A stretch of DNA of 64,000 nt from assembly GCF_007827595.1 (NCBI RefSeq), contig NZ_VISR01000028.1:62001-126000 (forward strand), given 5' to 3'. The notes beneath the pieces are model-generated. The model saw nothing but the letters and a program-made list of their open reading frames with translations. It made no database searches and had not been told where the DNA came from. Shown in pieces: positions 1 through 8,170 of this stretch. This stretch comes from Streptomyces sp. BK340 (GTDB lineage Bacteria > Actinomycetota > Actinomycetes > Streptomycetales > Streptomycetaceae). A program made the position numbers and the translations under genes. Position 1 is the stretch's first letter. Each line of letters begins with the position of its first letter.

Positions 1-433
1 CGCCGGGCCTGAGCACCCGCCGTGCCTCGGCCAGGGCCCGGGGCGCGTCCCGCACGCTGCACAGCACCAGCGACAGCACGACCGCGTCGAAGGCCTCGCT
101 CTTGACGGGCAGCGCCTCCGCCGCCCCCGGCACCACGTCGACCGGCACCTCGGCGTGCCGCGCCGACTGCAGCGCCAACCGTCTCAGCAGCGGCTCCGGT
201 TCGATCGCCACGACCTCCGCGACCGCCGCCGGGTAGTGGGTGAAGTTCAGCCCGTTGCCCGCGCCGATCTCGATCACCCGCCCGGACAGTCCCGCGAGCA
301 GCCGCTCGCGCACCCCGGCCATCCCGAGCCGGGACTCCGCGGCCACACTGAACCGGGCGTAGTAACGGGCGAACAGCGGGTGGTGGACGGGACTCTGCGC
401 CACCTTGCCTGAACCGGCCGACGACAGCCGCAT
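1..433 (-). CDS. class I SAM-dependent methyltransferase (C-terminus off window)
   Basis: The gene starts at ATG 433 and runs off the left edge; 144 residues are visible. Residues 51-59 read VIEIGAGNG, the glycine-rich motif I that binds S-adenosylmethionine. An acidic residue at the end of the next strand (AIEPEP) and a later AFDAVVLSL segment fit motifs II and IV of the UbiE/Methyltransf_11 type. The purine-rich GGAGG lies about 7 bases upstream, so the start is well supported. The substrate cannot be inferred. It does not look part of the biotin cluster, because over 300 bases with a decayed gene fragment separate it from bioD. Confidence 0.85.
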   Translation of the reverse strand, partial: MRLSSAGSGKVAQSPVHHPLFARYYARFSVAAESRLGMAGVRERLLAGLSGRVIEIGAGNGLNFTHYPAAVAEVVAIEPEPLLRRLALQSARHAEVPVDVVPGAAEALPVKSEAFDAVVLSLVLCSVRDAPRALAEARRVLRPG

Positions 434-511
434 GGCAACCTCCCGGAGGACGGGCCTACGGGGATTGTCCCCCGTACACCCCCGTCGCACCCCCGCCGAA
501 CGAGTCGCGCC

Positions 512-670
512 TCACAAGAGGAAGCCGCGCACCTGTTCGTAGACGCCGTGGTCGTTGTTCATGTCGGTGCGCGAGACGCAGCCGACATCGACGTCGGCCG
601 CCCCGCTCAGCTCCGCCGAGGTGTCCGTACGACTGGATGCGGCCGTGAGGAGGCCCCCGCGCGAGCGAAT
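512..670 (-). pseudogene. C-terminal remnant of a hydrolase-like protein
   Basis: The 434-750 gap holds no intact gene. On the minus strand one frame is open between a TGA near 670 and a TGA at 512-514, with no plausible start. It encodes a well-formed C-terminus (ADVDVGCVSRTDMNN, then DHGVYEQVRGFLL). The tail resembles the end of secreted lipase/esterase-type alpha/beta hydrolases, where a histidine would be expected in the CVS-x-TDM stretch, here arginine. I read it as the 3-prime stub of a deleted gene. The family assignment is a guess; that it is a remnant is more secure than what it was. Confidence 0.35.
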
Positions 671-750
671 TCAAGCGTGCCGGGCCCTGCGACTCCGGCC
701 TGATCCGCCGGACACGCCCCGGGGCGCCTCCCGCACCCGGGACCCCTCCG

Positions 751-1467
751 TCAGGGCGCCTCCCGGATTCGGAACGCCTCCGCGTCCCACGTCCCGTACA
801 GGCGCGGGGCCAGCCACTGCGCTGCAGCCGTGCGGAAGTCGGCGGGCTGGAGTGCCCCGGCCCCCGCGGGCAGTGCGCCGAGCAGCGGGGCGGCGGCCAC
901 CTCCGGCAGGTCCATGACGTTGCAGCGGGAGGCGAGGTCGGGGGCGTCGGGCCAGCTGCCGATCACCACGCCGGCCAGCTCCAGCTCGCGCGAGCTCAGT
1001 TCACGGGCCGTCAGTTCCGTGGTGTTCAGTGTGCCGAGCCCGGCGGAGGCCACGACCAGCACCGGAGCGTTCAGCAGCCGGGCCGCGTCCGCCAGCGTTC
1101 CGCCCGCCGCGTCGAACCGTACGAGCAGTCCGCCCGCCCCCTCGACCAGCACCAGATCGTGCTCGGTGGCGAGCTTGGCCGCGGCCTCGGCCACCTCGTG
1201 CGGATGCACCGGGGCCATCCCGGCCCGCCGGGCCGCCGTACCCGGAGCCAACGGCTCCGGGAACCGCGCCAGTTCGGTGGCCGTGACGGGCCCGGCGAGC
1301 CGGGCGACCTCGTCCGCGTCACCGCGCTCGTCCGGCCGTACCCCCGTCTGCGCGGCCTTCAGCACGGCCACCGACTGCCCGGCCGCGAGCGCCGCGGCGG
1401 CAACGGCCGCGGTCGTGACCGTCTTGCCGACCTCCGTGCCCGTGCCCGTGACTACCAGTACCGGCAT
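751..1467 (-). CDS. bioD: dethiobiotin synthetase BioD
   Basis: BioD catalyses ATP-dependent carboxylation and ring closure of 7,8-diaminopelargonic acid to dethiobiotin, the penultimate step of biotin synthesis. The 238-residue length fits the family. A P-loop GTGTEVGKT is at residues 8-16, the substrate lysine is in LKAAQTG near residue 37, and VEGAGG at 108-113 is the family signature. It starts one base after the bioA stop codon, so the two are translationally coupled; it is the last gene of the bioB-bioA-bioD operon. No unusual features were noted. Confidence 0.97.
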   Translation of the reverse strand: MPVLVVTGTGTEVGKTVTTAAVAAAALAAGQSVAVLKAAQTGVRPDERGDADEVARLAGPVTATELARFPEPLAPGTAARRAGMAPVHPHEVAEAAAKLATEHDLVLVEGAGGLLVRFDAAGGTLADAARLLNAPVLVVASAGLGTLNTTELTARELSSRELELAGVVIGSWPDAPDLASRCNVMDLPEVAAAPLLGALPAGAGALQPADFRTAAAQWLAPRLYGTWDAEAFRIREAP

Positions 1468-1468
1468 C

Positions 1469-2758
1469 TCATCCCTCCCGCGCCGCGGCGCACACCGCGC
1501 GTGCGATCCGTGCCACGTCCGCGTCGTCCGTGACGAACGGCGGCATCGTGTAGATCAGGTCGCGGAACGGGCGCAGCCACACGCCCTCCCGCACCGCGGC
1601 CCGGGTGGCCGCGGCCATGTCCACCTGGTGGTCGAGCTGGACGACCCCGATGGCGCCGAGGACGCGGACGTCCTTGACACCGGGAAGGTCCGCGGCCGGA
1701 GCCAGGCCCGCGCGCAGGCCCGCCTCGATCCGCCCGACCTCCGACCGCCAGTCCTGCCCGTGCAGCAGCTCGATGGAGGCGCAGGCCACGGCCGCCGCCA
1801 GCGGATTGCCCATGAAGGTCGGCCCGTGGGCGAGCACCGGCACCTCGCCCTGCGAGATGCCGTCCGCGACCCGGGGCGTGCACAACGTCGCCGCCAGCGT
1901 CAGATAGCCGCCGGTCAGCGACTTGCCCACGCACATCACATCCGGTGTGACACCCGCGTGGTCCGCCGCGAACAGTGCACCCGTGCGTCCGAACCCGGTG
2001 GCGATCTCGTCGAACACCAGCAGCACGTCGTGCGCGTCGCACGCCTCGCGCAGCACCCGCAGATACGCGGGGGAGTGGAACCGCATCCCACCCGCGCCCT
2101 GCACCACCGGCTCCACGATCACCGCGGCCAGCTCATCGGCGTGCCGCTCGATCGCCGCGCGCAACTCCTGTGCGTACGGCTCCTCGTAATCGGCCGGAGG
2201 CGGGCCCACGAACACCTGGCGCTGGAGCACGCCGGTCCACAGCTCGTGCATCCCGCCCTCGGGGTCGCAGACCGACATCGGCTGCCAGGTGTCGCCGTGG
2301 TAGCCGCCGCGCCAGGTCAGCAGCCGCTGCTTGCCCGGGCGGCCGAGCGAGCGCCAGTACTGCAGGCACATCTTCACGGCGACCTCGACCGACACCGACC
2401 CGGAGTCGGCCAGGAACACATGCTCCAGGCCGTCCGGCGACAGGTCGACAAGGAGCTTCGCCAGCCGTACGGCGGGCTCGTGCGTGAGCCCGCCGAACAT
2501 CACATGGCTCATCCGCCCGAGCTGCTCGCGCACCGCCTCGTTGAGGACCGGGTGGTTGTAGCCGTGGATCGCCGACCACCACGAGGACATGCCGTCGACG
2601 AGTTCACCCGAGCCGTCCGCGAGCCGCAGCCGGACCCCGCTCGCCGACTCCACGACGAGCGGTTCGGCGCGCCCGGGCATCGGACCGTACGGATGCCACA
2701 CGTGCCGGCGGTCCAGCTCCAGCAGTTCGGGCACGCTCAGGCCGGACGGGTCAGGCAT
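1469..2758 (-). CDS. bioA: adenosylmethionine-8-amino-7-oxononanoate aminotransferase BioA
   Basis: A PLP-dependent class III aminotransferase that converts KAPA to diaminopelargonic acid using S-adenosylmethionine as amino donor. It has 429 residues, the normal length. WHPYGPM near residues 21-27 and MSSWW near 57-61 are BioA substrate-site signatures, FDEIATGFGRTG at 249-260 contains the PLP aspartate, and Lys279 in GKSLTGG is the Schiff-base lysine. An upstream in-frame ATG would add 54 residues, but the chosen ATG overlaps the bioB stop by eight bases and starts the conserved region, as expected for coupled translation. Confidence 0.97.
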   Translation of the reverse strand: MPDPSGLSVPELLELDRRHVWHPYGPMPGRAEPLVVESASGVRLRLADGSGELVDGMSSWWSAIHGYNHPVLNEAVREQLGRMSHVMFGGLTHEPAVRLAKLLVDLSPDGLEHVFLADSGSVSVEVAVKMCLQYWRSLGRPGKQRLLTWRGGYHGDTWQPMSVCDPEGGMHELWTGVLQRQVFVGPPPADYEEPYAQELRAAIERHADELAAVIVEPVVQGAGGMRFHSPAYLRVLREACDAHDVLLVFDEIATGFGRTGALFAADHAGVTPDVMCVGKSLTGGYLTLAATLCTPRVADGISQGEVPVLAHGPTFMGNPLAAAVACASIELLHGQDWRSEVGRIEAGLRAGLAPAADLPGVKDVRVLGAIGVVQLDHQVDMAAATRAAVREGVWLRPFRDLIYTMPPFVTDDADVARIARAVCAAAREG

Positions 2759-3959
2759 TGGGCGCGAGGTCCGTTCCGGCACCCCGGCGGCGGACGGCGA
2801 CCAGGTCGGTCCGCGCCTCGTTCGTGGCCGGTACGGACGCCGTACCGTGCACGTCCGCTCCTTCGTGCGAACCGCAGACGGATCCGCACCCGGCCCCGTC
2901 GTGCGCCCCGCAGCCCGCATCGGCGTGCGACCCGCAGCCGCCCCCGGCCGCCGTCGCCCGGTGCTCCGGCAGCGTCACCTCGCCGGCGCCCTCCACCTCG
3001 AACCCGGCGTCCGCGATCATCTCCAGGTCGGCCTTGCCGGCCTGGCCCTCGCTGGTCAGGTAGTCGCCGAGGAAGATGGAGTTGGCCAGGTTCAGCGCGA
3101 GCGGCTGCATCGTGCGCAGGTGGACCTCGCGGCCGCCCGCGATGCGCACCTCGACGTCGGGGCAGACGAAGCGGACCATCGCGAGGATGCGCAGGCAGCG
3201 CTGCGGGGTGAGGTTCCACTCCGCGGAGAGCGGGGTGCCCTCCATCGGGATGAGGAAGTTCACCGGAACGGAGTCCGGGTCCAGCTCGCGCAGTGACAGG
3301 ACCACGTCCACCAGGTCCTCGTCGGTCTCACCCATACCGGCGATGAGACCCGAGCAGGCGGACAGACCGGCGGCGTGCGCCTTCTGCACCGTGTCCACCC
3401 GATCGGCGTACGTGTGGGTGGTGGTGATGTCCCCGTACGTGGCCTCGGAGGTGTTCAGGTTGTGGTTGTAGGCGTCCGCGCCCGCCTCGCGCAGCCGTTC
3501 GGCCTGGCCGTCGGAGAGCAGACCGAGGCAGGCGCACACCTCGACGTCCTCGTTCTGGCCCTTGATGGCCTTGATGGTCTCGGAGACCCGGTCCACGTCC
3601 CGGTCGGTCGGGCCGCGCCCGCTGGCCACCAGGCAGACGCGCTTGGCGCCCCCGGCCAGGCCTGCCGCGGCGGCCTGGGAGGCCTGGTCGGGCTTGAGCC
3701 AGGTGTACTTGAGGATGTCGGCCTTGGAGCCGAGCCGCTGGGAGCAGTAGGAGCAGTCCTCGGGGCACAGCCCGGACTTCAGGTTGACCAGGTAGTTGAG
3801 TTTCACGCGCCGGCCGAACCAGTGCCGGCGCACCTTGCCGGCCGCGGCCACCACATCGAGCAGGTCGTCGTCGGAGGTGGCGAGCACGGCGAGTGCTTCC
3901 TCACGGGTCGGCAGCTCGCGCCGCAGCCCCTTGTCCACCAGCGTGTTCAGCAGGTCCAT
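2751..3959 (-). CDS. bioB: biotin synthase BioB with Cys/His-rich tail
   Basis: A radical SAM enzyme that inserts sulfur into dethiobiotin. CPEDCSYC at residues 65-72 supplies the three cysteines of the [4Fe-4S] cluster. The start at ATG 3959 gives 402 residues; a start 17 codons further up would fall in the divergent promoter region. The catalytic domain ends near residue 335. It is followed by an extra tail whose residues 341-372 hold four Cys and four His in Gly-Cys-Gly-Ser/Ala-His-like units, absent from the E. coli type enzyme and possibly metal-binding. First gene of bioB-bioA-bioD, divergent from bioF. Confidence 0.96.
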   Translation of the reverse strand: MDLLNTLVDKGLRRELPTREEALAVLATSDDDLLDVVAAAGKVRRHWFGRRVKLNYLVNLKSGLCPEDCSYCSQRLGSKADILKYTWLKPDQASQAAAAGLAGGAKRVCLVASGRGPTDRDVDRVSETIKAIKGQNEDVEVCACLGLLSDGQAERLREAGADAYNHNLNTSEATYGDITTTHTYADRVDTVQKAHAAGLSACSGLIAGMGETDEDLVDVVLSLRELDPDSVPVNFLIPMEGTPLSAEWNLTPQRCLRILAMVRFVCPDVEVRIAGGREVHLRTMQPLALNLANSIFLGDYLTSEGQAGKADLEMIADAGFEVEGAGEVTLPEHRATAAGGGCGSHADAGCGAHDGAGCGSVCGSHEGADVHGTASVPATNEARTDLVAVRRRGAGTDLAPNA

Positions 3960-4027
3960 GAGGCCCGATCCTGTCCTACGGGACCGCTTCCGGCCAAGGA
4001 GAGATTGCACAACGGAGACGGATCACC

Positions 4028-4045
4028 GTGTGGGTATTGCCACAC
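4028..4045. promoter_or_regulatory. inverted repeat in the bioB/bioF divergent promoter region
   Basis: GTGTGG and CCACAC form a perfect 6-bp inverted repeat separated by 6 bases, midway in the 147-bp gap between the divergent bioB and bioF starts. A possible -10 box TAGGGT for bioF lies at 4068-4073. The position suits an operator for a biotin repressor, but the regulator is not identified and the site does not match operators I know (BioR or BioQ types). Confidence 0.35.
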
Positions 4046-4106
4046 CCTGGGTGGTCGGCCGTGCCGCTAGGGTCTGTCCGCTACCTACAAAAGCCCCGGA
4101 GGACCC

Positions 4107-5234
4107 ATGGCGTTCGGCTGGATCGACGAGCAGGCCGAGGCGCGTCGCCGCGCCGGACTCGTACGGACCCTGCGCCCGCGCCCCGCCGACTCGCCGCTGC
4201 TGGATCTGGCGAGCAACGACTATCTGGGCCTCGCCCACCACCCCGAGGTCGTCGAAGGGGCGGCCCGTGCCGCCCGGACCTGGGGCGGCGGCGCCACCGG
4301 CTCCCGGCTGGTCACCGGCACCACCGAGCTGCACACCGAGCTGGAGCGCGAACTGGCCGACTTCTGCGGGTTCGAGGCGGCTCTCGTGTTTTCATCCGGT
4401 TATGCCGCGAACCTCGCCGCGGTCACCGCGCTGGGCCCGCACGGCTCCCTGATCCTGTCCGACGCGGGCAACCACGCCTCGCTCATCGACGGCTGCCGGC
4501 TCGCCCGGGGCACCACGCAGGTGGTCGGGCACGCCGACCCGGAGGCCGTGGACAAGGCGCTGGGCACGCACGGCGGAGAGGCGATCGTCGTCTCCGACAC
4601 CGTGTTCTCCGTCGACGGCGACGCGGCCCCGCTGGCCGCGCTGGCCGAGGCGTGCCGGGAGCACGGCGCGGGGCTGGTCGTGGACGACGCCCACGGTCTC
4701 GGAGTGCTGGGCGACGGCGGCCGGGGCGCCCCGCACGCGGCCGGTCTCGCGGGCGCCGGGGACGTGGTCGTCACGGCCACGCTCTCCAAGTCGCTGGGCA
4801 GCCAGGGCGGGGTGGTGCTGGGTCCGGCCCGGGTGATCGGCCATCTGGTCAACGCGGCCCGGACGTTCATCTTCGACACGGGTCTGGCCCCCGCGGCCGC
4901 GGGGGCCGCGCTGGCGGCGCTGCGGCTGCTGCGGCGCGAACCGGCACGGGCGGAACGGGCCCGTGGGGTCGCCGCCGAACTGCACGCACGCCTGACCGCC
5001 GCGGGTCTGGAAGCGGTGCGTCCGGACGCCGCGGTGGTCTCGGTGCGGGCTCCGTCCCCGGAGCAGGCCGTGCGCTGGGCGGCCGACTGCCGTACGGCAG
5101 GCCTGGCCGTGGGCTGCTTCCGTCCTCCTTCCGTGCCCGACGGCATCTCACGGCTGAGGCTGACCGCCCGCGCGGACCTCTCCGGGGCCGAGATCGAACG
5201 CGCTGTACGTGTGATCGGCGAGACGCGACCATGA
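4107..5234 (+). CDS. bioF: 8-amino-7-oxononanoate synthase BioF
   Basis: A PLP-dependent alpha-oxoamine synthase that condenses pimeloyl-CoA or pimeloyl-ACP with alanine to give KAPA, the substrate of BioA. The protein has 375 residues. ASNDYLGL at 35-42, DDAHGLG at 193-199 and the PLP lysine Lys228 in TLSKSLG are all present. GGAGGAC directly precedes ATG 4107. It is divergent from bioB and monocistronic. With BioA, BioB and BioD the window encodes the whole route from pimeloyl thioester to biotin; no BioC/BioH/BioW-like gene is seen here. Confidence 0.97.
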   Translation: MAFGWIDEQAEARRRAGLVRTLRPRPADSPLLDLASNDYLGLAHHPEVVEGAARAARTWGGGATGSRLVTGTTELHTELERELADFCGFEAALVFSSGYAANLAAVTALGPHGSLILSDAGNHASLIDGCRLARGTTQVVGHADPEAVDKALGTHGGEAIVVSDTVFSVDGDAAPLAALAEACREHGAGLVVDDAHGLGVLGDGGRGAPHAAGLAGAGDVVVTATLSKSLGSQGGVVLGPARVIGHLVNAARTFIFDTGLAPAAAGAALAALRLLRREPARAERARGVAAELHARLTAAGLEAVRPDAAVVSVRAPSPEQAVRWAADCRTAGLAVGCFRPPSVPDGISRLRLTARADLSGAEIERAVRVIGETRP

Positions 5235-5315
5235 GTCGGCGTGACACGGCCGGGCATCGCACGAAAGTGATCGGATCTGATCAGTAGGGGTCGGTCCGAA
5301 CGGGTGGGAACGGGA

Positions 5316-5540
5316 TCATAGGAGCGCGGTCACGAACCCCGCCCAGCTCCCGGGGGAGAAGAGCAGCGCGGGTCCGGCCGGCTTCTTGGAGTCGCGCACG
5401 GCGAGCAGTCCGGCCCAGCGGCCGGAGTGCGGCCGGGCCGTCTCCACACAGTTGTTGGCTCCCGTGCTGTAGCTGCTGCGCAGCCAGCGCACGTCGTGCA
5501 GATCGGTACTGGCAGGGACGTTCCGAGGCAGTGCTGGCAT
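5316..5540 (-). CDS. DUF397 domain protein
   Basis: A 74-residue protein with the typical DUF397 layout: WLRSSYSTGANNCVE at about 19-33, then AVRDSKKP and a terminal FSPGSWAGFV segment. AAGGAGG sits just upstream of ATG 5540. DUF397 proteins in Streptomyces are small cytoplasmic partners of XRE-DUF5753 regulators, and here the regulator gene lies immediately upstream on the same strand, nine bases away. Some act as toxin-antitoxin-like or developmental modules (WhiJ type); that function is inferred only from family and context. Confidence 0.85.
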   Translation of the reverse strand: MPALPRNVPASTDLHDVRWLRSSYSTGANNCVETARPHSGRWAGLLAVRDSKKPAGPALLFSPGSWAGFVTALL

Positions 5541-5549
5541 GGTGCCTCC

Positions 5550-6410
5550 TTACGCGCCGTCGCCTATCCCGGCGATGTAATCCAACGATTCCTCGGGTGA
5601 AAGGGCGTGGATCTGGAGGGTGTTGAAGGCCTCCAGGTAGGCCTTGAGGTCTTCTTTCCGTTCCAGGTAGAGGCTACTCGTCAACTGGTCGAGAACAACC
5701 ACGTCCAGATCGGAAGTGCTCTGAAATGAGAAAATAACGAAAGGCCCGGTGAGGCCGACATGCGCACCGGAGGCGAACGGGAGCACCTGGAGGCGCACTT
5801 GGGGCAGGCGGGCGCACTCGACCAGCCGGTCCAGCTGCCGCGCCATGACCTCCGGTCCGCCGATCTCGCGCCTGAGCACCGCCTCGTCCAGTACGGCGCT
5901 CAGCTCCAGCGGTGGATCGGAGCGCAGCACGTCCTGCCTGGCCAGCCGCACCTCCACCAGCGCGTCCAGCCGCTCCGCGTCCACCCCGTCCAGGGCCGCA
6001 CGGGTGACCGCGCGGGCGTATTCGGGCGTCTGAAGAAGGCCGGGAACCACCGTGGTCTCCAGGGTGCGCATCCCGGTCGCCTGCGACTCCAGGCTGATGA
6101 AATCGCGGTAGGTGGACGGCAGGATGCCGCGGTAGGCGTGCCACCAGCGGCTGCGCCCGCCCGCCTCCTCCGAACCCGCCAACATCAGCAGCAACTCACG
6201 CAGTTGGCCGTCCCGTTCCCCGTAGGCGTCGAGGAGTAACCGCACGTCGGCCGGTTTCACCCCGCTGGCGCCGGTTTCGATGCGGCTCACCTTCGACTGG
6301 TGCCAGCCCACGAGACGGGCCGCCTCACCGCTGGTGAGCCCCGCCCCGGTACGCAGTGCACGCAGTTCGGCGCCCAGTTTGCGACGCCGCACCGCGGGAC
6401 CGTTCTGCAT
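5550..6410 (-). CDS. XRE-family regulator with DUF5753 domain
   Basis: The protein has 286 residues. An N-terminal helix-turn-helix covers about residues 10-65 (LRTGAGLTSGEAARLVGWHQSKVSRIE), followed by a DUF5753 domain of about 180 residues containing VVPGLLQTPEYARA and QVLPF segments. AAGGAG precedes ATG 6410. It is the WhiJ-type DNA-binding partner of the DUF397 protein encoded directly downstream, and an anti-sigma-like ATPase gene lies divergently 212 bp away. This three-gene arrangement recurs many times in Streptomyces genomes and is linked to development and antibiotic regulation. The target genes are unknown. Confidence 0.92.
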   Translation of the reverse strand: MQNGPAVRRRKLGAELRALRTGAGLTSGEAARLVGWHQSKVSRIETGASGVKPADVRLLLDAYGERDGQLRELLLMLAGSEEAGGRSRWWHAYRGILPSTYRDFISLESQATGMRTLETTVVPGLLQTPEYARAVTRAALDGVDAERLDALVEVRLARQDVLRSDPPLELSAVLDEAVLRREIGGPEVMARQLDRLVECARLPQVRLQVLPFASGAHVGLTGPFVIFSFQSTSDLDVVVLDQLTSSLYLERKEDLKAYLEAFNTLQIHALSPEESLDYIAGIGDGA

Positions 6411-6622
6411 GGATTACTCCTTACTCCTTCCGGGCCGCCCAAATACGGTCTCGCGTCGCAGAGTTCACCGCTTCGAGCGACAGATATATGCATATCTTGG
6501 TGGATCGCTCCCCTGACCGGCCTGGTGATGGCAGTCTGGCGAACAAGCACCATTCCGGGACCGTACTCGAACCATCCGCTCCTCGTCGGACTGCGGTCCC
6601 GTGGGAAAGGGACGACGTCGCC

Positions 6623-7078
6623 ATGGCAGACCATCTGGAAGCATCCGTCACTCTGCCGAGCGATCCCGCCTCGGTCTCCGCGGCCCGCTCCTACGTGGTG
6701 GGAACCCTCGAGGAGTGGGGGCTGCCGTCGGACACCGAAGCGGCCGACACCGTGCGGCTCATCGTCTCCGAGCTGGCCACCAATGCCGTACAGCACACCT
6801 TCGGACAGTCACCCACCTTCACGGTCGACATCGCGCTGGACCGTGACGAACATCTGCGCATCGGCGTCACGGACAGTCATCCGCGCTTTCCGAAGAGACT
6901 GCCCGCCGCCGTCCAGCAGGACAACGGACGCGGCATGGTCATCATCCGCTGGCTCACCGCCGAGTGCGGTGGCAAGCTCCGCGTGCGCCCCACCCGCGAG
7001 GGCGGCAAGACGGTCTCCATCGAACTCCCCTGGACCATCCCGGCCGAGCCGGTGACGGCAGGCCAGCCCGAGCTCTAG
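6623..7078 (+). CDS. ATP-binding protein, anti-sigma/RsbW-type histidine-kinase-like ATPase
   Basis: A 151-residue HATPase_c protein. The N box is visible as LIVSELATNAVQH near residues 50-62, the G1 box as GVTDSHP and the G2 box as DNGRGMVII near 101-109. The upstream frame stays open for another 89 codons to 6356, but that stretch is not protein-like; ATG 6623 starts the conserved region and has a GGGAAAGGG 13 bases upstream. An in-frame ATG at 6488 is a less likely alternative. It belongs to the small AbaA/RsbW-like ATPases that accompany DUF397/XRE pairs. A serine kinase role is inferred. Confidence 0.85.
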   Translation: MADHLEASVTLPSDPASVSAARSYVVGTLEEWGLPSDTEAADTVRLIVSELATNAVQHTFGQSPTFTVDIALDRDEHLRIGVTDSHPRFPKRLPAAVQQDNGRGMVIIRWLTAECGGKLRVRPTREGGKTVSIELPWTIPAEPVTAGQPEL

Positions 7079-7148
7079 CCGGTCCCCGCCCGCCCCTGCC
7101 GAACCGCTTTGGAAGCACGCGGCCACCCCCGATCGGCCGGGCGACGGT

Positions 7149-8087
7149 TCACCGCGACGGCCGCTCACGCACCGGAGTCTGCCGGGCGCGGCCGAACGCC
7201 CCGTGCAGCAGGGCCCGGAACGCCTCCGCCGCCGGAGCGACCTCGTCGGGCCGGAAGGCGACCGAGATCGTACGGCGCAGCCGTCCCGCCTCCAACGGCC
7301 GTACCCCGACGGGAGTCACCGCGGTCCGCGCCACCATCTCCGGTACGACGGCCACCCCGAGCCCCGCGCTGGCCAGCGCGCACACCACGGCATACCCGGG
7401 GGTCGGCACCAGCAGCGCAGGAGTGGCGCCCGCCTCGGCGAGCAGAGCCTCCACCTCCCGCCGGGCCGGATGGTGCGGGGCCATGCTGATCAACGGCTGC
7501 CCGGCCAGCTGTTCCAGCGGCAGCCGGGACGAGGCGCTGCTCAGCGCATGACCCGGTGCCGTCACCAGCACCAGCTCCTCCACCAGGACCGGCTCCAGAC
7601 CGACCGAGGCCGGTACCGCCGCGCCCTCGCCCGGGTGGTAGGCGTGGGTCAGCGCCAGATCCACCTCGCCGGCCGCCACCGCGGCGACCCCGGCCGGCGG
7701 GTCGTAGTCGGCGACCGACAGCTCGACGTCCGGGTGCGCCCGGCGGAACGCGCTCAGCGCCGGCGGCAGCAGGTGGACGCCCGCGGTCGGGAAGGTGCCG
7801 AGCCGCAGCACCCCGCCCGACAGACCGGTCAGCCGTGCCAGTTCGTGCCGGGCCTGCTCCAGCTCGTCAAGGACTCTCCGGGCTCGCGCCACCAGCACCT
7901 CGCCCGCCTCGGTCAGCCGGGTCCCGCGGTGATGGCGTACGAGCAGCGCCGCGCCCGCCTCCCGCTCCAGCTTGGCCAGTTGCTGGGAGAGCGCGGGCGG
8001 CGTGTAGCCGAGCCGGTCGGCGGCCCGTGTGATGGAGCCCGCCTCCGCCACGGCGACCAGCGCGGCCAGCCGGGTGGGGTCGTACAT
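7149..8087 (-). CDS. LysR-family transcriptional regulator
   Basis: The protein has 312 residues. The N-terminal winged HTH at about 1-60 (VAEAGSITRAADRLGYTPPALSQQLAKLE) is followed by a substrate-binding domain typical of LysR regulators. The gene is divergent from a LysE-type exporter 83 bp away, so it probably controls that exporter in response to the exported molecule. A -10-like TAGGCT ends six bases before the ATG, predicting a leaderless mRNA, and an imperfect dyad overlaps that box, consistent with autoregulation. The effector is unknown. Confidence 0.92.
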   Translation of the reverse strand: MYDPTRLAALVAVAEAGSITRAADRLGYTPPALSQQLAKLEREAGAALLVRHHRGTRLTEAGEVLVARARRVLDELEQARHELARLTGLSGGVLRLGTFPTAGVHLLPPALSAFRRAHPDVELSVADYDPPAGVAAVAAGEVDLALTHAYHPGEGAAVPASVGLEPVLVEELVLVTAPGHALSSASSRLPLEQLAGQPLISMAPHHPARREVEALLAEAGATPALLVPTPGYAVVCALASAGLGVAVVPEMVARTAVTPVGVRPLEAGRLRRTISVAFRPDEVAPAAEAFRALLHGAFGRARQTPVRERPSR

Positions 8088-8093
8088 GGGACC

Positions 8094-8113
8094 AGCCTAA
8101 AGCACTGCTTAAG
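8094..8113 (-). promoter_or_regulatory. LysR gene -10 box and overlapping operator-like dyad
   Basis: On the minus strand TAGGCT (8094-8099) is followed by six bases and then the LysR ATG. CTAAAGC (8097-8103) and GCTTAAG (8107-8113) form a dyad with one mismatch and a 3-base centre, located between the divergent LysR and LysE genes. This is the expected place for a LysR box. Confidence 0.45.
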
Positions 8114-8170
8114 ACAGACCATGTTCATTCGAAATACCTGCTGAAGGCCGCCTCCGTGCACGCTGGCGGT

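Noticed and set aside
456..674. 72-residue minus-strand frame near the left edge
   Set aside because: Arg/Gly-rich; an alternative frame in the same place gives a much more protein-like C-terminal remnant.
830..3211. 793-residue open frame antisense to bioD-bioA-bioB
   Set aside because: Low-complexity Arg/Ser/Pro sequence produced by GC-rich third positions; the sense strand has three full-length conserved enzymes.
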